A DNA stretch of 64,000 nucleotides from Talaromyces rugulosus (lineage: Eukaryota; Ascomycota; Eurotiomycetes; Eurotiales; Trichocomaceae), in NCBI RefSeq assembly GCF_013368755.1, contig NC_049562.1, positions 310,001 to 374,000 on the forward strand. Reading direction: 5' to 3'. Shown one piece after another: positions 1 to 11,064 of the stretch. Numbering within the stretch: the stretch's first letter is position 1; each line of letters opens with the position of its first letter. Position numbers and translations under genes: made by a program. A model generated the notes under the pieces. It was not told the DNA's origin. It made no database searches and saw nothing but the letters and a program-made list of their open reading frames with translations.

Positions 1-437
1 GCCATTAGTTAAGTTTAATTTAAAGACGAAACTAAAACGAAACTATTATTAGCCTTATTTCATTATTGCAGAGTCGTCTCTACATGTACGATGCGGGTCC
101 TTTTGTTATCGGAAATGATCGACCACAGGATTACGTGTCGAGGATACTAAGCCCCTGGTTATTTTTATTTTTTTAAAAAAAATTTATTGCAATATCGCCA
201 CATTCACGAAAAGGGGAGTACTTGGCGATAGATTTAAATAGAGGACTGCTACTAAATCCTAGCCGAAGACACAAAAATAGCCAAAGTATGAATACAACAC
301 TCGAGAATCGGTATTTAAGTTGGCCACTTTTATGGTACAAGCTATGAATTCATTCATCAGTGCAAACCTGTAAATACATTGCTCATTGATGTTGACTAAT
401 GTTAATAATAGTATGTTGCAACATACGTACTCTCGTA
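1..437. other. Intergenic, downstream of the OPT transporter gene
   Basis: AT-rich sequence next to the 3' end of the minus-strand transporter gene. It presumably holds that gene's 3' UTR and terminator. I see no coding region or repeat; the only open frame (259-459) is short, unlike any family I know, and overlaps the end of the transporter. Confidence 0.6.
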
Positions 438-2834
438 TTACGAATCGAGAGCAAAGCATCGCTCAACACTAACACCATTATTCCCCCACCAATTCGGCAT
501 CGCAATTTGCTTTCCTGATCCAAAAAACAGGAAAACTAACAACAAATTCAGGTTAAATCCGGCATCAAATGCGGCAGCCACCATGTAACCGTATCGTTTC
601 CACGTGTCGAATCTCTTCCGGTAGTAGTAATACATGACCACCCAACCACCAATGATTGCGGAAGTGTAGCCAGTCGATATGTTACCGTAAAACATCGACA
701 TTCCACCGCAGAATATGGTTATGTTCCAGAGATCAATCCGCCAGCGTGGGAAAAATCGGTGCAGAACATAAAGCGCAGGAGGTACAAGGGCACCGAATAG
801 AAAAGACCAGGGAAGAGGAGAGAAGAGAGCCTGAGAGAATAAGCGTTTCGGTCCGATGATTGCGTATTGTACACCCATGGTATTGTAGCTTTGGATCTGC
901 TGGCCGGTCCATTGGTTGAGAGGGTCAGGCGTCTTGCCTGTGAGATAGTCAAACTTTGTGTTTAATGCCCATCGAACGACTCCGTAATTGATCGGAACTC
1001 CCACCACGGAGCCGAATATCTGTGAGAAGAACACAAGCCGTGGTGGGATATGCATGTAATGCCCAATCTTTTGGTCTTGTAGCATGTATTGCGCCCGATA
1101 CCATGCATCTCCTGCAATAGCTCCGTATACGGAGGGACCGCAAGGGTGGTGATGGTTATTACCGCCAGCGGTGTGTACCAAGTAGCCATATATTAGTTCG
1201 TTGAACGTGCCCAGTGAAACCTGGTAATTTGATATGGCATAGAGCCAGCCCATTGGAACGACAACAATGCCACCGAAGAACAGGGCAACGAAAAGAGCCC
1301 AGATAGGAATCCACAGATATCCGCACCCAATGGAGATGATGAGAATAGCAAATGCTACCACGAACAAAGATACAAACCACCACAGAGGCACTTCCTTGTA
1401 TTGGCGCTGAATAACATTGAGTCGGTCATGATACTGATGGTTTATACTCTCGCCCTTCGCCTTGGCTTCCTTAGTGCGTGACTTGAACGCTCGACGGAAG
1501 TTCTCCGCCACCCGTGTGAAACCAAAAGTCAAGATCCAAGTGAATGCAGATGGTAATTTTGCGTAATCAAAAAACATGCTCCAAACATTCTGCAACCCAG
1601 TGTATGTTGGGCCAATTTCCGCATATGCGGTCTCGTTGAGCTGTAAATTCGATGTCAATATGTCCATTGTGGGATATGACGATCCATTTGCGGTGAGAAG
1701 CTTGTTTGACATCAGTCCGTGCTTGTAAGACCCTAGCTTCCCCCATTTTGCAGCTGGCAAAAGGACCCAACAGTTGAAAGCAAAAGCTATAAAAAGAATC
1801 ACTTGTGTCCAGAACGGTGTGAGCAGGATGGATGATCCATTCCAGTTAATATTAGACCAGTCCAGTGACAAATTCAGAAATCCCATCCCCCCGAGACCTG
1901 AACCTATAAAGTTGGCAACCGGATTCTCAGGCGCGACCCAGCAAAGGAAGGCCAGTGACGAAGTAAAAGGAAACGCGTATTCCGGAAGAAATTGCCACAG
2001 CGTCATGCCAATAAAACAGACGAAAAACACAATCATCTGTTTGCGGGCCAACGGGGACTTTCGGTCCGTCTTGCGGAACGATTCAAAAAGAGTAGTTTGC
2101 ATCAAAGCTTGTGGCCAGATGTAATTAGGGTCAAATAGCAACAGTTGGCGGGCCAGGGCGGCCAGAGCATAGCCAGTCCAAACGATAGCCCACATGAAGA
2201 ATATGGCGACAGCAGCTGGCACTCTTTCGCCGTAGAAAAGCTCGGCTACAGCAATTGGGTAAAATCCCAGGTTGTAAGTAGCACCCGAGGCAGCTGTTAA
2301 GGTTACCAGGACATGCTCTTTGATGCTCCATGGGCCTGGATTTAGACTAAACGACCACTTGGTGAAGGGGACTCGAATGACAGTTGCCGGTAACACCTTT
2401 GCAAAAAAGTGTCCGACATAATGGCAGGCCACCTGCACAAAAAAGATTGAATACGGAGCCTGCGTCGTTCGGAAATAACTCAGCTGTGAGATGAAAGCCC
2501 CCGGGGTGACAAAAATGATCACACAAAGAAAATAGCGAAAAGTAATGGTCGGCAAATTCGGGTCGTCCTCTAGGCTAACGAGTTGACGGACCTGGAGAGG
2601 CAGAGCCGCAATCTCAGGATCGTGTTTGGTTTCTTCTTCAATTGCAGCGGTTTCGCTCGACAGCTCGGTCGTCTCGTTAGCGGCGACACTGCTGGCAATC
2701 TTGCTCTCCACAGTATCTACGCCATGGGTTTCTGTAGGAAGCTTTGTGTCACTGGTGGGTTGCCCAAGATCATCAACGGCGTCAACTACCACCGGCTGCT
2801 GGTAGTTTGTGCTAGGTACCTTAGTAGGCTCCAT
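438..2834 (-). CDS. OPT-family oligopeptide transporter
   Basis: Single-exon gene for 798 aa. The product is a multi-pass membrane protein of the oligopeptide transporter (OPT) family, which carries out proton-coupled uptake of small peptides or related substrates at the plasma membrane. Residues 1-90 are a hydrophilic, acidic, Ser/Thr-rich cytosolic tail; many hydrophobic segments follow from about residue 100. Two family signatures are visible: SLNPGPW near residues 163-169 (the OPT NPG motif) and KIGHYMHIPPR in the second half (the KIPPR-type motif). The length fits ISP4/OPT2-like fungal members (about 750-900 aa). The start is the first ATG of the open frame, with a TATA-like stretch just upstream. 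The neighbouring gene is 2.1 kb away, so no functional pairing is suggested. The substrate (tetra/pentapeptides, glutathione, or a siderophore-type compound) cannot be told from sequence. Confidence 0.93.
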   Translation of the reverse strand: MEPTKVPSTNYQQPVVVDAVDDLGQPTSDTKLPTETHGVDTVESKIASSVAANETTELSSETAAIEEETKHDPEIAALPLQVRQLVSLEDDPNLPTITFRYFLCVIIFVTPGAFISQLSYFRTTQAPYSIFFVQVACHYVGHFFAKVLPATVIRVPFTKWSFSLNPGPWSIKEHVLVTLTAASGATYNLGFYPIAVAELFYGERVPAAVAIFFMWAIVWTGYALAALARQLLLFDPNYIWPQALMQTTLFESFRKTDRKSPLARKQMIVFFVCFIGMTLWQFLPEYAFPFTSSLAFLCWVAPENPVANFIGSGLGGMGFLNLSLDWSNINWNGSSILLTPFWTQVILFIAFAFNCWVLLPAAKWGKLGSYKHGLMSNKLLTANGSSYPTMDILTSNLQLNETAYAEIGPTYTGLQNVWSMFFDYAKLPSAFTWILTFGFTRVAENFRRAFKSRTKEAKAKGESINHQYHDRLNVIQRQYKEVPLWWFVSLFVVAFAILIISIGCGYLWIPIWALFVALFFGGIVVVPMGWLYAISNYQVSLGTFNELIYGYLVHTAGGNNHHHPCGPSVYGAIAGDAWYRAQYMLQDQKIGHYMHIPPRLVFFSQIFGSVVGVPINYGVVRWALNTKFDYLTGKTPDPLNQWTGQQIQSYNTMGVQYAIIGPKRLFSQALFSPLPWSFLFGALVPPALYVLHRFFPRWRIDLWNITIFCGGMSMFYGNISTGYTSAIIGGWVVMYYYYRKRFDTWKRYGYMVAAAFDAGFNLNLLLVFLFFGSGKQIAMPNWWGNNGVSVERCFALDS

Positions 2835-2868
2835 AGTGATGCTACAGCTTAGGCAAAAAAAAGCTGTG

Positions 2869-2888
2869 TTTATAAAAAGTATAAATAC
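2869..2888 (-). promoter_or_regulatory. TATA-like element upstream of the OPT gene
   Basis: On the minus strand a TTTATACTTTTTATAAAC-type stretch lies 35-55 bp before the start codon at 2834. Position and composition suit a core promoter, but it is so close to the ATG that the 5' UTR would be very short. Confidence 0.35.
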
Positions 2889-4927
2889 TCTCTTCGTTCA
2901 CTTGGCTTGCTTCGTTGAGAGGGCTTAATGTCGCATGATGTTGCCGAGAATGCCTTGTATGTAGTTTGAAGATCAGAAAAACCTTCAGTGCCAGACATTC
3001 GACGGACGATCTTGTCTCACAATGAAAGCGATAGAAGCAGCAAAGAAGAGAGCTAGTCGGGAATATTTGACAACGATTGTTGCGGCGAATGGAGTCAATG
3101 TAACCTTATATCCCCACACTGCGGAAAGATTGCTTGATTTTCGTCCTGACGGGGATTAGTGTCGATGGCGTTATCGCCGCCTTCGATTTGTGCTGTGCAG
3201 TTGTCCAACATTTCCCAAGAAAAAATAATGTTGGTTGTTGCTGTCGGATTTTTCCGACGTCAAATCATTGATGCATAAGTCGTGAAAATGGAGGTAAACA
3301 CTGAATATCTCTGGTGACGACACGAACCCTATACTATTTACGAACATATATGGTGTGGGCCAGGCAACATTAAACACTAGGAGTCCAAATTTCAAATTTG
3401 CATGTGGTCTGCTTCAAGTTCTGTATAATGGAAACCTCCATGTCTGAATAAAGACACATGTCTTTGAGAAATGTTTGTCGTGTTTATCCCTGTTGACTAC
3501 GATTTCTAGAAAACGTTTGCTGGGAATGTCCCTCCTTGGTATAACGGCTTTGCTTGCAATTTATGCGTGGTTAGCGGCTATTTGAAGGCTCCTGTTCATA
3601 GCCGCCTCGCCCTTGATTTTTTATCTTGTAATTTACTGTGATCAGAACATCGCTCCTAGAAAATTTTCGAACAGGAGATCCCAAGGAATTGTTACGAATC
3701 AACTAAACACGGGGAGGAAAAAATTAGCCAAGGAATCAGGGAGAACATCGCTAGGCCAAGATTCATTCCTGCTTCCTCTACTTCAACCGAACTTCTAGAC
3801 GAATGAAGTACATTTGATTTCAATCGTTCAAATGTCGCGCCGCATCTGCATATCAGCATGGACCGATTATGAGAGCCGTACGCGGATGAAAGACGATATT
3901 CTAATCATAACATCTACAGCTGGAGTAATCTTTGCCCGCATTCCCAATCTACTCACGGATGCGGAGCTTAATAGCTGGCTTCCCCAGTTGAATAGGTACC
4001 TTCTTATAGACCCGGCTGCTTCATGGTAGCATACCGATTATTCTGGTCCGTGCAATTTTTGGGTTGCTTTGTGCCTCCGTTATGCATAAGCCTGAGGGCG
4101 CAGCCATTCATCCCATGTTGAGCCCCCCTCATAACTCAACCTTTAATTGATAATTAGGGTATGATGCACTCTTCTAATATAATAAAAATATTTTTCGTCG
4201 TTTCATTCAAATATAGTAAGGTAATAAAATTCACCAAGAGACTTTTCCGAATGGAATAATGCGAGACAATATAATAATAACACAATCTATATAAACAGGT
4301 TTTACCGAATCATGATTTTATGATATCTAATTAAGAGCTACATATATATAGCTTGACACACTTTCTGTAAAATTTATTAGAACATTGAACCTTTTACTAA
4401 ATCCATACAGCGTTGCTACTAATAAAGTAGTATGGTAAATAAAGACTAAAACAACGTATAATTTAAGAGACCATCAACCAATTAGTTTATTAACAAGAAA
4501 AGATGTAGAAGACTACATGTATTGAAAATTCGTAGCAGAAATATGTAAGCTGCACTAGTTGACCCCCACACCTAGGCCACGTTTATTGCCTCTCAGGTGC
4601 CTAGCATACTTCCTCAGTAATGAAACCCTCTCTGCAATATATATTTAGCATATACCCAGGCCTTGCTGTATATTATGAATGCTAGAGGGTGTGGATGGGT
4701 TACTGAGAAGTGCGAGAAAACATCATAAAACTATAACAGTAAGGTGCGTGACTATTACCCAAAGCGGTAAAGTTTCTGACATGTCAGAGCCCTCGTTATA
4801 GTGACTGAGATGTCTGGTTGAAGTAGGTCAGAATTCTGACTATATATTGCCACAACTGCATTCGTGAGTCGCAAATGATTTGTAATTTCACGCAGCACTT
4901 GAAGAGAAGATCAAACATTATGGGAGG
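2889..4927. other. 2.0 kb intergenic region between OPT and hydrolase genes
   Basis: This stretch holds the far promoter of the OPT gene and the upstream region of the hydrolase. The part from about 4140 to 4560 is strongly AT-rich. Small open frames occur (3021-3158, 3613-3798, 3814-4029), but none shows a domain, typical codon pattern or splice context. I see no tRNA or repeat. Confidence 0.6.
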
Positions 4928-4935
4928 TATAAAAA
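4928..4935 (+). promoter_or_regulatory. TATA box of the hydrolase gene
   Basis: TATAAAAA lies 83 bp before the chosen start at 5018. A transcription start 30-35 bp downstream would fall near or after the in-frame ATG at 4955, which supports the downstream ATG as the real start. Confidence 0.5.
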
Positions 4936-5017
4936 TGGTGTCACAGCCCCCCTAATGATTCACTTGTCAATTACACCTTCCCAAAACGGGATAAATCCAA
5001 ATCAATTGTTCTACAAC

Positions 5018-5839
5018 ATGTCACCAAAACCATCAATTGTTATTATTCCGGGCTCATTTACCGGCCCGGAACTTTACACCACCCTAGGCTCGCTGTTGGA
5101 GGGCCAAGGCTTCGAAGTCTTCGTCGGAACACTGCAGTCTGCCAGTCGCACGGCACCAGAAAAACCAGCAACAATGAAGGAAGATGCCGCGTACTTCCGG
5201 GGAGTCGCTGAATTCCTGGCCAGCCAGGGCAAAGACGTGATTGTTTTAGGACACTCCTACGGTGGCATAGTTGCGACCGAGTGTGTGAAAGGGGTGACAA
5301 AGGCCGAGCGCGAGGTGCAAGGAAAAACCGGTGGTGTTGTGAGAGTGTTGTACTTGGCATCTGTGTTAGGAGATATAGGGCAAGGTTCCCTTGAGGCAAT
5401 GGGCGGTCAACTGGGGCCATTCATTCGCATCCTGGTAAAAATATCCGCGTGATGCAATATCTTGTAACTTCAGGATCTAATTATGAGCTCCCAGGGCGAC
5501 TATATGCATATGGATGGAAACGCGGCCGCCCCAGTGATTTACAATGACTTACCCGAGAAAGAGGCCTTGGAGTGGGCAGATCGCGGGAAATGTCACTCGA
5601 CGACGAGCTTTCTCGACCCCCTGACATTCAGCGCGGTCGACCATGTCCCTATCACGTATATCCACACAGAAAGGGATAATATTCTCATCCCCGAATATCA
5701 GAAGGCATGTGTCGAAAAGCTCAGGAAGCGGAATGCCAAGAATGTATCGACAGTAAACATCAATACAGGCCACATGCCAAATGTGACCGCCCCCGAGGTG
5801 ACGGCGAAGGGGATTATCGACGCTATTGGTGCTGTTTGA
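5018..5839 (+). CDS. Alpha/beta-hydrolase fold protein (one intron)
   Basis: Two exons, 5018-5434 and 5495-5839, about 253 aa. The protein has the compact alpha/beta hydrolase layout: an N-terminal IVIIPGSF strand-loop (oxyanion region), the nucleophile elbow GHSYGG with Ser80, and a late GHMPN supplying the probable catalytic His; the acid may be in the HTERDN stretch. The intron 5435-5494 (60 bp) starts GTAAAA, has CTAAT near 5477 as likely branch site, and ends CAG. A shorter alternative acceptor at 5473 gives a 39 bp intron and seven extra residues (DLIMSSQ). The same frame is open back to an ATG at 4955, but the 21-residue extension is not family-like. This family covers esterases and salicylate-esterase-like enzymes; the substrate is unknown. 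No signal peptide is visible, so it is probably cytosolic. Confidence 0.88.
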
Positions 5840-5872
5840 GTTGTTCGGATATTTAGCCATAGCTAGAAGACG

Positions 5873-6657
5873 TCACGGGTAGTTACCCGTAAATAGAAAG
5901 CCCCATTTTGCACAAAAGCTTTTGCTGATAGTCCAAGCATTGGGATCCCAGGATGCCCCACCGGACTTGATTTTAAAACTCGACATGCAAAATAAATCCT
6001 GCAGGAATTCCTCCTCTTCGAGTAATCCAATTAGAGTGATCAAATTGTCTCGCATTCGAGGAAACGGAAATCGATCAATCCAGGGAGGATGTATGCTGTA
6101 AAGCTGTAGCGCGGTAGGATGCAAGATATCGGGAACATTGGACGCTACCGGTTTTGATTTTGAAGGGAAGCACATAGAGCAAGTGATTCCCATTATCGAA
6201 CCGTTGATATACAGAGCTGCCCAGACGGTCATGGGCATTACCGATGAAAAGCCCCCGTTACTTGATGAGTCGTCTGGGATGAACACCGGGGTAGGAAATT
6301 CAGACATGTCTGGCGAACAGGGGATTGGGATGTAGGTAGCATCGTCATCGTCGTCAGTAGCAACGAAGGTCGACTGATTGGCGCTTGTGGGTGTCAAGGG
6401 TTCTGTATTAATGTGTCTCGTTACCACCATATCTGGAGCCGGGGTGTGTCTTTTGGAGTCGGCGAGTCGCTTTCCTATTTTCAAAAGTCAGTCCGAAGCC
6501 GTGTATCGCAATAGCTGTAATGCGTCCTGGATGGGGAGAAGTGGCGTATACGTCTTGCTCGTTGTGCTAAACGATCTTGGATGCGCTTCCGTTGGCGCGG
6601 GTCATCGACCATGTACCAATTGTCTGCCCCAGGTTCGCTGGGGTCCGGACGAACCAT
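5873..6657 (-). CDS. bZIP-type transcription factor with DUF3425 domain (two exons)
   Basis: Exon 1 is 6657-6552 and exon 2 is 6474-5873; together they encode 235 aa. Exon 1 gives an acidic start and then a bZIP-like basic region, QRKRIQDRLAQRAR, which continues across the splice as RKRLADSKR. The intron (6551-6475, 77 bp) begins GTATAC and ends TAG; joining phase 1 restores the basic region exactly. Exon 2 holds a low-complexity linker with a run of Asp, then the DUF3425 signature LHPTALQLYSIHPPWIDRFP followed by PRMRDNL. The family comprises fungal nuclear regulators with a degenerate bZIP, often tied to stress or secondary metabolism. The gene converges on the hydrolase, with only 33 bp between the stop codons, so the transcripts probably overlap. 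Confidence 0.87.
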
Positions 6658-7460
6658 GTCTGCGCGAGGATAGAGAGCCGTGAAGTGAGTTTTGTTTAGC
6701 GAAGAAACATGAGAAGATGAAGACGAACGGTCAAAAAAGAACCAGTGACGACGCTGACAAATGTTGCTGCGAGTGGGTCCTTGGTCACGTTGGGCTCTAG
6801 CTTGTTATGGAATGGCGTGCCCAAGAGTGGACTAGTGGATGCTAGTATGTTGACCCGTGCCCTCCTATTGGCTGTATAGGGCTATTTACATCTACAAATT
6901 AAAATTTCCATACAATAACCACGATAATGATGAGGAAATACAAGACGGACTATTGGGAAAGACGCTAATAACGTGGGGAGATCCATAGACGTCGAGTCCT
7001 CTTATGTATTTTTTCCATCGGCCCTGGAACAGGTGGAACTTGCTGCAGGAACCTCGGCGTCCAGGATGGCCTGCAAGTCATTCCGCCAAAATTGGAGGTA
7101 AGGCACACGAACTCGGCCCTAAATGCATTTAATACAGTCATGCATATACAATGCTGGCTAGTCCATGTGCAATAGCGAGTAGCGATAACGCAGCGTGACT
7201 CGCCGGCTCCATTCATTGGGCCCTGGTTGCATTCTAATGAAACGATTCCCCCCCCTCGATGTATACCCCGCTCGGACTCTTATTTGTTATTTGTCCCCTT
7301 TTTCTGTATTATTATTTCCGTTTTTAGTCACCCGCCGCCGCGGGGTTCCGTGGCCTTTTTTTCTGTTTTCTTTCTCGTTTTTTAGAAATAATAATAATAA
7401 TAACTCTGTATTCTGCCTTTTATCTTCAAATAATTCGAGTGACAAAAATATCAACAGAAA
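6658..7460. other. Divergent promoter region between bZIP and WW-protein genes
   Basis: About 0.8 kb between two divergently transcribed genes. The part before the WW gene (about 7270-7440) is pyrimidine-rich (CCCCTTTTTCTG, TTTTCTTTCTCG) and ends in an (AAT)n run at about 7386-7402, typical of strongly expressed fungal promoters. No coding region is supported. Confidence 0.55.
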
Positions 7461-8315
7461 ATGTCGTACCAGTACTCGCATCAAGATCACGGCCACCCAC
7501 CTCTTCCCCCTGGCTGGATCGCCGAATGGGAGCCCCGGGAGCAGCAGTACTTATTCGTTGACCAGCGCACCGGACAGAAACAATGGCACCATCCTGAAAT
7601 GCCGCCTCAGGGAGGTTACGATGACCGTTCGCGTGGTTACGGTGGCCCTCCGCCATCAGGACCTGGAGGCTACGGACATGGCCCTCCAGGTGGTCGTCCA
7701 CCTCCAGGATATGGCAGCCCGGCACCTCCTGGGTATGGAAGCCCTGCACCTCCAGGGTATGGTAGCCCCGCACCTCAGGGCTATGGTGGTCCTCCACCTC
7801 CAGGGTATGGAGGGCCACCCCAAGGAGCGTATGGGGGGTCGCAGCATGGTTACGGTAGTCCGCCGCCACAGGAGGAAAAGAAGAACCACAATTTGGCCTA
7901 TGGTATAGGTGGTGGTCTCCTCGGTGCAGCTGCCGGAGCTTGGGCGATGCACGAATATGATGAGCGTAAGTGACTCTTTTCATCCTCCGGTCTACCTCGT
8001 ATATAGCTAATGTGGTGTACAGATAAGGAAAAGGAGCGAGACGAAGAACGCCGCGAAGAAGAGGCGGAGCGCCGTCAGCGCGAGGAAAACGAGGAGCGCA
8101 ACTTGGAACGAGAGCGTGAACAGCTTTATGAGCAGCAGCGCGAGGTACAGCGCGAGCGTGAGTACGAACAAAATCGCCAAGAGGCAGACTTTGAGCGAGA
8201 GCGTCGTTTAGAAGATGAACAGCGGTATGAGGAGCGCCGCTACGATGAAGAGCGTCGTTATGAAGACGAACGACATGATGAGTACGAAGAGCGGAGATAT
8301 GAAGAGCGGTGGTGA
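7461..8315 (+). CDS. WW-domain protein with Gly-Tyr-Pro repeats, glycine zipper and coiled coil
   Basis: Exons 7461-7965 and 8023-8315, 265 aa. The intron (7966-8022, 57 bp) starts GTAAGT, has GCTAAT as branch site and ends CAG. Domain order: a WW domain at residues 13-45 with Trp19, Trp42 and Pro45, which normally binds proline-rich ligands; a low-complexity Gly/Pro/Tyr region built of GYGSPAPP-type octapeptides (about residues 50-140); a glycine-rich hydrophobic segment (GIGGGLLGAAAGAWAMHEYD) resembling a glycine zipper or single membrane-inserting helix; and, on exon 2, about 90 residues of almost only Arg, Glu, Gln, Asp and Tyr, predicted as a long charged helix or coiled coil. The parts suggest a scaffold or membrane-associated adaptor. 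The repeats could act as an internal WW ligand. I do not recognise a characterised orthologue. Confidence 0.88.
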
Positions 8316-9212
8316 TTTTGTGCACACTGGAGTTGCTACTGTTGTTGCTCGCTAGCTGGCTTGGGCGGTCTGGTTACTTGTCCATGAACCTAGGAGCTTG
8401 AGAATTGCTTCTCTAAGACAGGTTCACAGCTTCAGGACTATTTAGATTTGTTAACGTTCCACATTTGGCATGGCCTAGCGGTTTAAATACGATCTTCCTG
8501 TATCAAGCTTTTGTCGGACTGTGTCCAATGTTGAAAGTGCTTATATTATGGGGCTCGGTTTCTATAAATGGCAAAATTCAGGGAAAACAAACGTAGGAAA
8601 CTATTGCATCCAATGCATCAATAGGTATACCAGCTCTCTTTCCGTAAAGGGCAAAGCTAAAAACATTTAAACCCTATTGATATGCTTCTATATGCTCCAT
8701 CTACTAAAGTATTGATAGCGGGAAAAGGATGGGCCACGATGAGAGAGTACAATCTGCTAGAAGATCACAATAACAGGTACAAGTAATATATCATTGCCGG
8801 TCAAAAGCCATAACTGTTCGTTCTACGTGGTGTGGAAGTACGTAAACAACAAATAACAATGTGCTTAGCACATACATACGAGGTGAAAGATTTGACAATA
8901 CTACTAGTAGCCAGCTGAATCGACCCCAGCTACGAAAAATCTCACGTAGGCAGTGGAGTTCCATGTGATTAAAACTCGATTATTGTTCTAGAGCCGGTTC
9001 TTAATTTAGCCATGTAGACCACTGCGCTAAGGGATGGTGCTAGTGTGCGATTATTTGAGCAGAATAGCATATAAACTATTCCTTTCCTCTGTTGGAATGC
9101 AACTTTTACACTAGCTATTTCTCAAGGATAAACCTATGCTACGATTCAAATCATTAAAGCTCAAAAAATGATTCTCAGCTAAAGCATCTCCGCCTGATAG
9201 TCTGCCTGCTTT
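8316..9212. other. Intergenic region before the P450 gene
   Basis: About 0.9 kb holding the 3' region of the WW gene and the promoter of the P450 gene. I see no open frame of note, tRNA or repeat. Confidence 0.55.
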
Positions 9213-11064
9213 ATGAAAGAAGACGAAAAACGCGAGATAAACATGCCTGTTTTCACCGACGCCGTCTCAACCAGTGTGAAGGTACTATCGGGGCTGCTAG
9301 CAATTGCCTGCATCACTCTTTGCTGGCTATTTTATCCTCCTATTTATCCAAGAAATATTCCTACTATCCCATTTTGGGTGACACTGCTGCCATTTTTTTA
9401 CGATGTTGACCAAGAAGAGACATTCAAGCGATACATCCGTAAGCCTCTTCTCAAACATGGGGCCGTGAAATTTTTCTTTGGAGGACAATGGAATATTCTG
9501 GTCCAGCGATCCACGTATCTGGCAGAGATCTTCAAAAATGAGGAGGTCTATCAGAAAAGTGGGAACGATAAAAAATTGCCTCATAGCGTGATTGCGGAAT
9601 ACCTTGGTTAGTTTCACTGTTCGATACCATGGGACTTATGGAAAAAACACTGCTGATGGACTCGGATCCTGTTGGATCATCATTTCTTGACTAGGTGACA
9701 ACATAATATCGTCTCGAGGAAACGACTATCGAACATATCGCACCGTCATCAAGCCTGGTCTACAGGAAAATTTCGACCCTGAGCCAATCATCCAGAATGC
9801 TCAAAAGCTCTATTCACTGCTCAGACAACTACGTACGGATGGCAAAAGTGCAGAGCCTAATATTCAAGATGTTCTGCAACGCTACTCCATCACTAATATC
9901 TTGACATGCTTATTGAATTCAGATTTGAGCGTTGGTTCTACTTCTGCCATTCGAGTTTCTCCGTACTCACTAACAGAGAAATAGTTACTTGATGATAACA
10001 ATGCCGACCTGAACAAGCTGCAACGCCAGGTCAAAAAAGAGATATTCAAGCCAATTTTCCTTAGCTTTCCGTTTCTTGATAGATTGGGGTGGCTTTTCCC
10101 AAGCCGCCAACGCTCGAGAGAGACTATCCACGCGTTCGCTCAAGAATTGCAACGTGTTGTCTGTGCGGGTCATGAAGAAGACTCCTACTGGATGGCATCC
10201 GAAAAACTCGGCAGCCGGCTATTTGCAGCTAGAGAAAGTGGTATCATGACTCACAAGCAGTTTCGTGACAATCTCAACGTGGTATTCGTGGCTGGGCAAG
10301 AGAACCCACAGTTGGCTATGCTGTCAGCCTTGTATCTTTTGGGGAAATACCCCGTGAGTCTCCATCTTGTATTGTTATTGAAAAAATTGTGATTTTGTGG
10401 ATGAATTACAGAAACTTCAGAAAATTCAAGTCCTTAAAACTGACAAAAATGAATCAAGGACGTCCAAGCAAAGTTAAGATACGAGGTGGACATGTGCCTA
10501 GATGGAGATCTTTCTCCCGTCGTACTCGGAAAGCTACCGTTTCTCAGCAGCGTGATATACGAAAGTCTCCGCTTATTCCCACCTATTTCACAGTTGGTAA
10601 ATCGACGCGTTGACAGACCAGTCAACCTCGGCGATAAGATTTACATCCCACGCGATACCTACGTAGGATACAACTCCTACGCCACAAATCGTGACCCTAG
10701 CGTTTGGGGGCTGACTGCCGACGAGTTCATGCCAGAGCGGTGGGGAACGAATAACGAAGACATCCTCAAACGATTCCGCCGAGCCAAGGCTCGGGCAGAG
10801 TTCATTTCTTTCCATGGTGGTAGTCGTGCCTGTTTGGGAGAAAGGTTTGCGCTGCTTGAGATGAGAATCACACTATTTATCCTAGTCAAAAACTGCACCT
10901 GGACTCTCGATCCACACTGGCCAGATAGAATGACGCCGGTAAGTTCCTCCGTGACACATCTATTGACAGAGATTAGTGAGCTGACCCGAGACATTATACG
11001 TGTACAGGCTGGCCCGTTATATCCACGCGAGCTTCGATTGGTATTTGATCATAGACAAGGATGA
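9213..11064 (+). CDS. Cytochrome P450 monooxygenase (five exons)
   Basis: Proposed exons: 9213-9606, 9695-9930, 9985-10353, 10459-10938 and 11008-11064, 511 aa. The phases all fit. Seen: an N-terminal membrane anchor (about residues 24-45) followed by PPIYPRNIPTIPFW; an unusual I-helix AGQENPQ (about 313-319) in place of AGxDT; the K-helix ESLR at 368-371; PERW near 425; and the haem loop FHGGSRACLG with Cys458. Intron 4 (10939-11007, 69 bp, GTAAGT to ACAG) is a multiple of three without a stop, so it reads through as coding; splicing gives the normal MTPAGPLYP end. Intron 3 (105 bp) must use the acceptor at 10457-10458 to give YPDVQAKLR. A second Met at residue 11 (9243) is an alternative start. 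The product is an ER-bound haem oxygenase of unknown substrate; the Gln-Glu-Asn-Pro-Gln I-helix recalls Dit2-like (dityrosine) fungal P450s, from memory only. Confidence 0.9.

Noticed and set aside
3021..3158. 45-codon ORF starting MKAIEAAKKRAS
   Set aside because: Short, isolated, no recognisable family; may be a chance frame or an upstream ORF.
3613..4029. Two small plus-strand ORFs (61 and 71 codons) in the OPT-hydrolase gap
   Set aside because: No domain, promoter or splice context; lengths expected by chance in this composition.
4955..5017. Upstream ATG extending the hydrolase by 21 residues
   Set aside because: The extension is not family-like and lies at or before the transcription start predicted from the TATA box at 4928.
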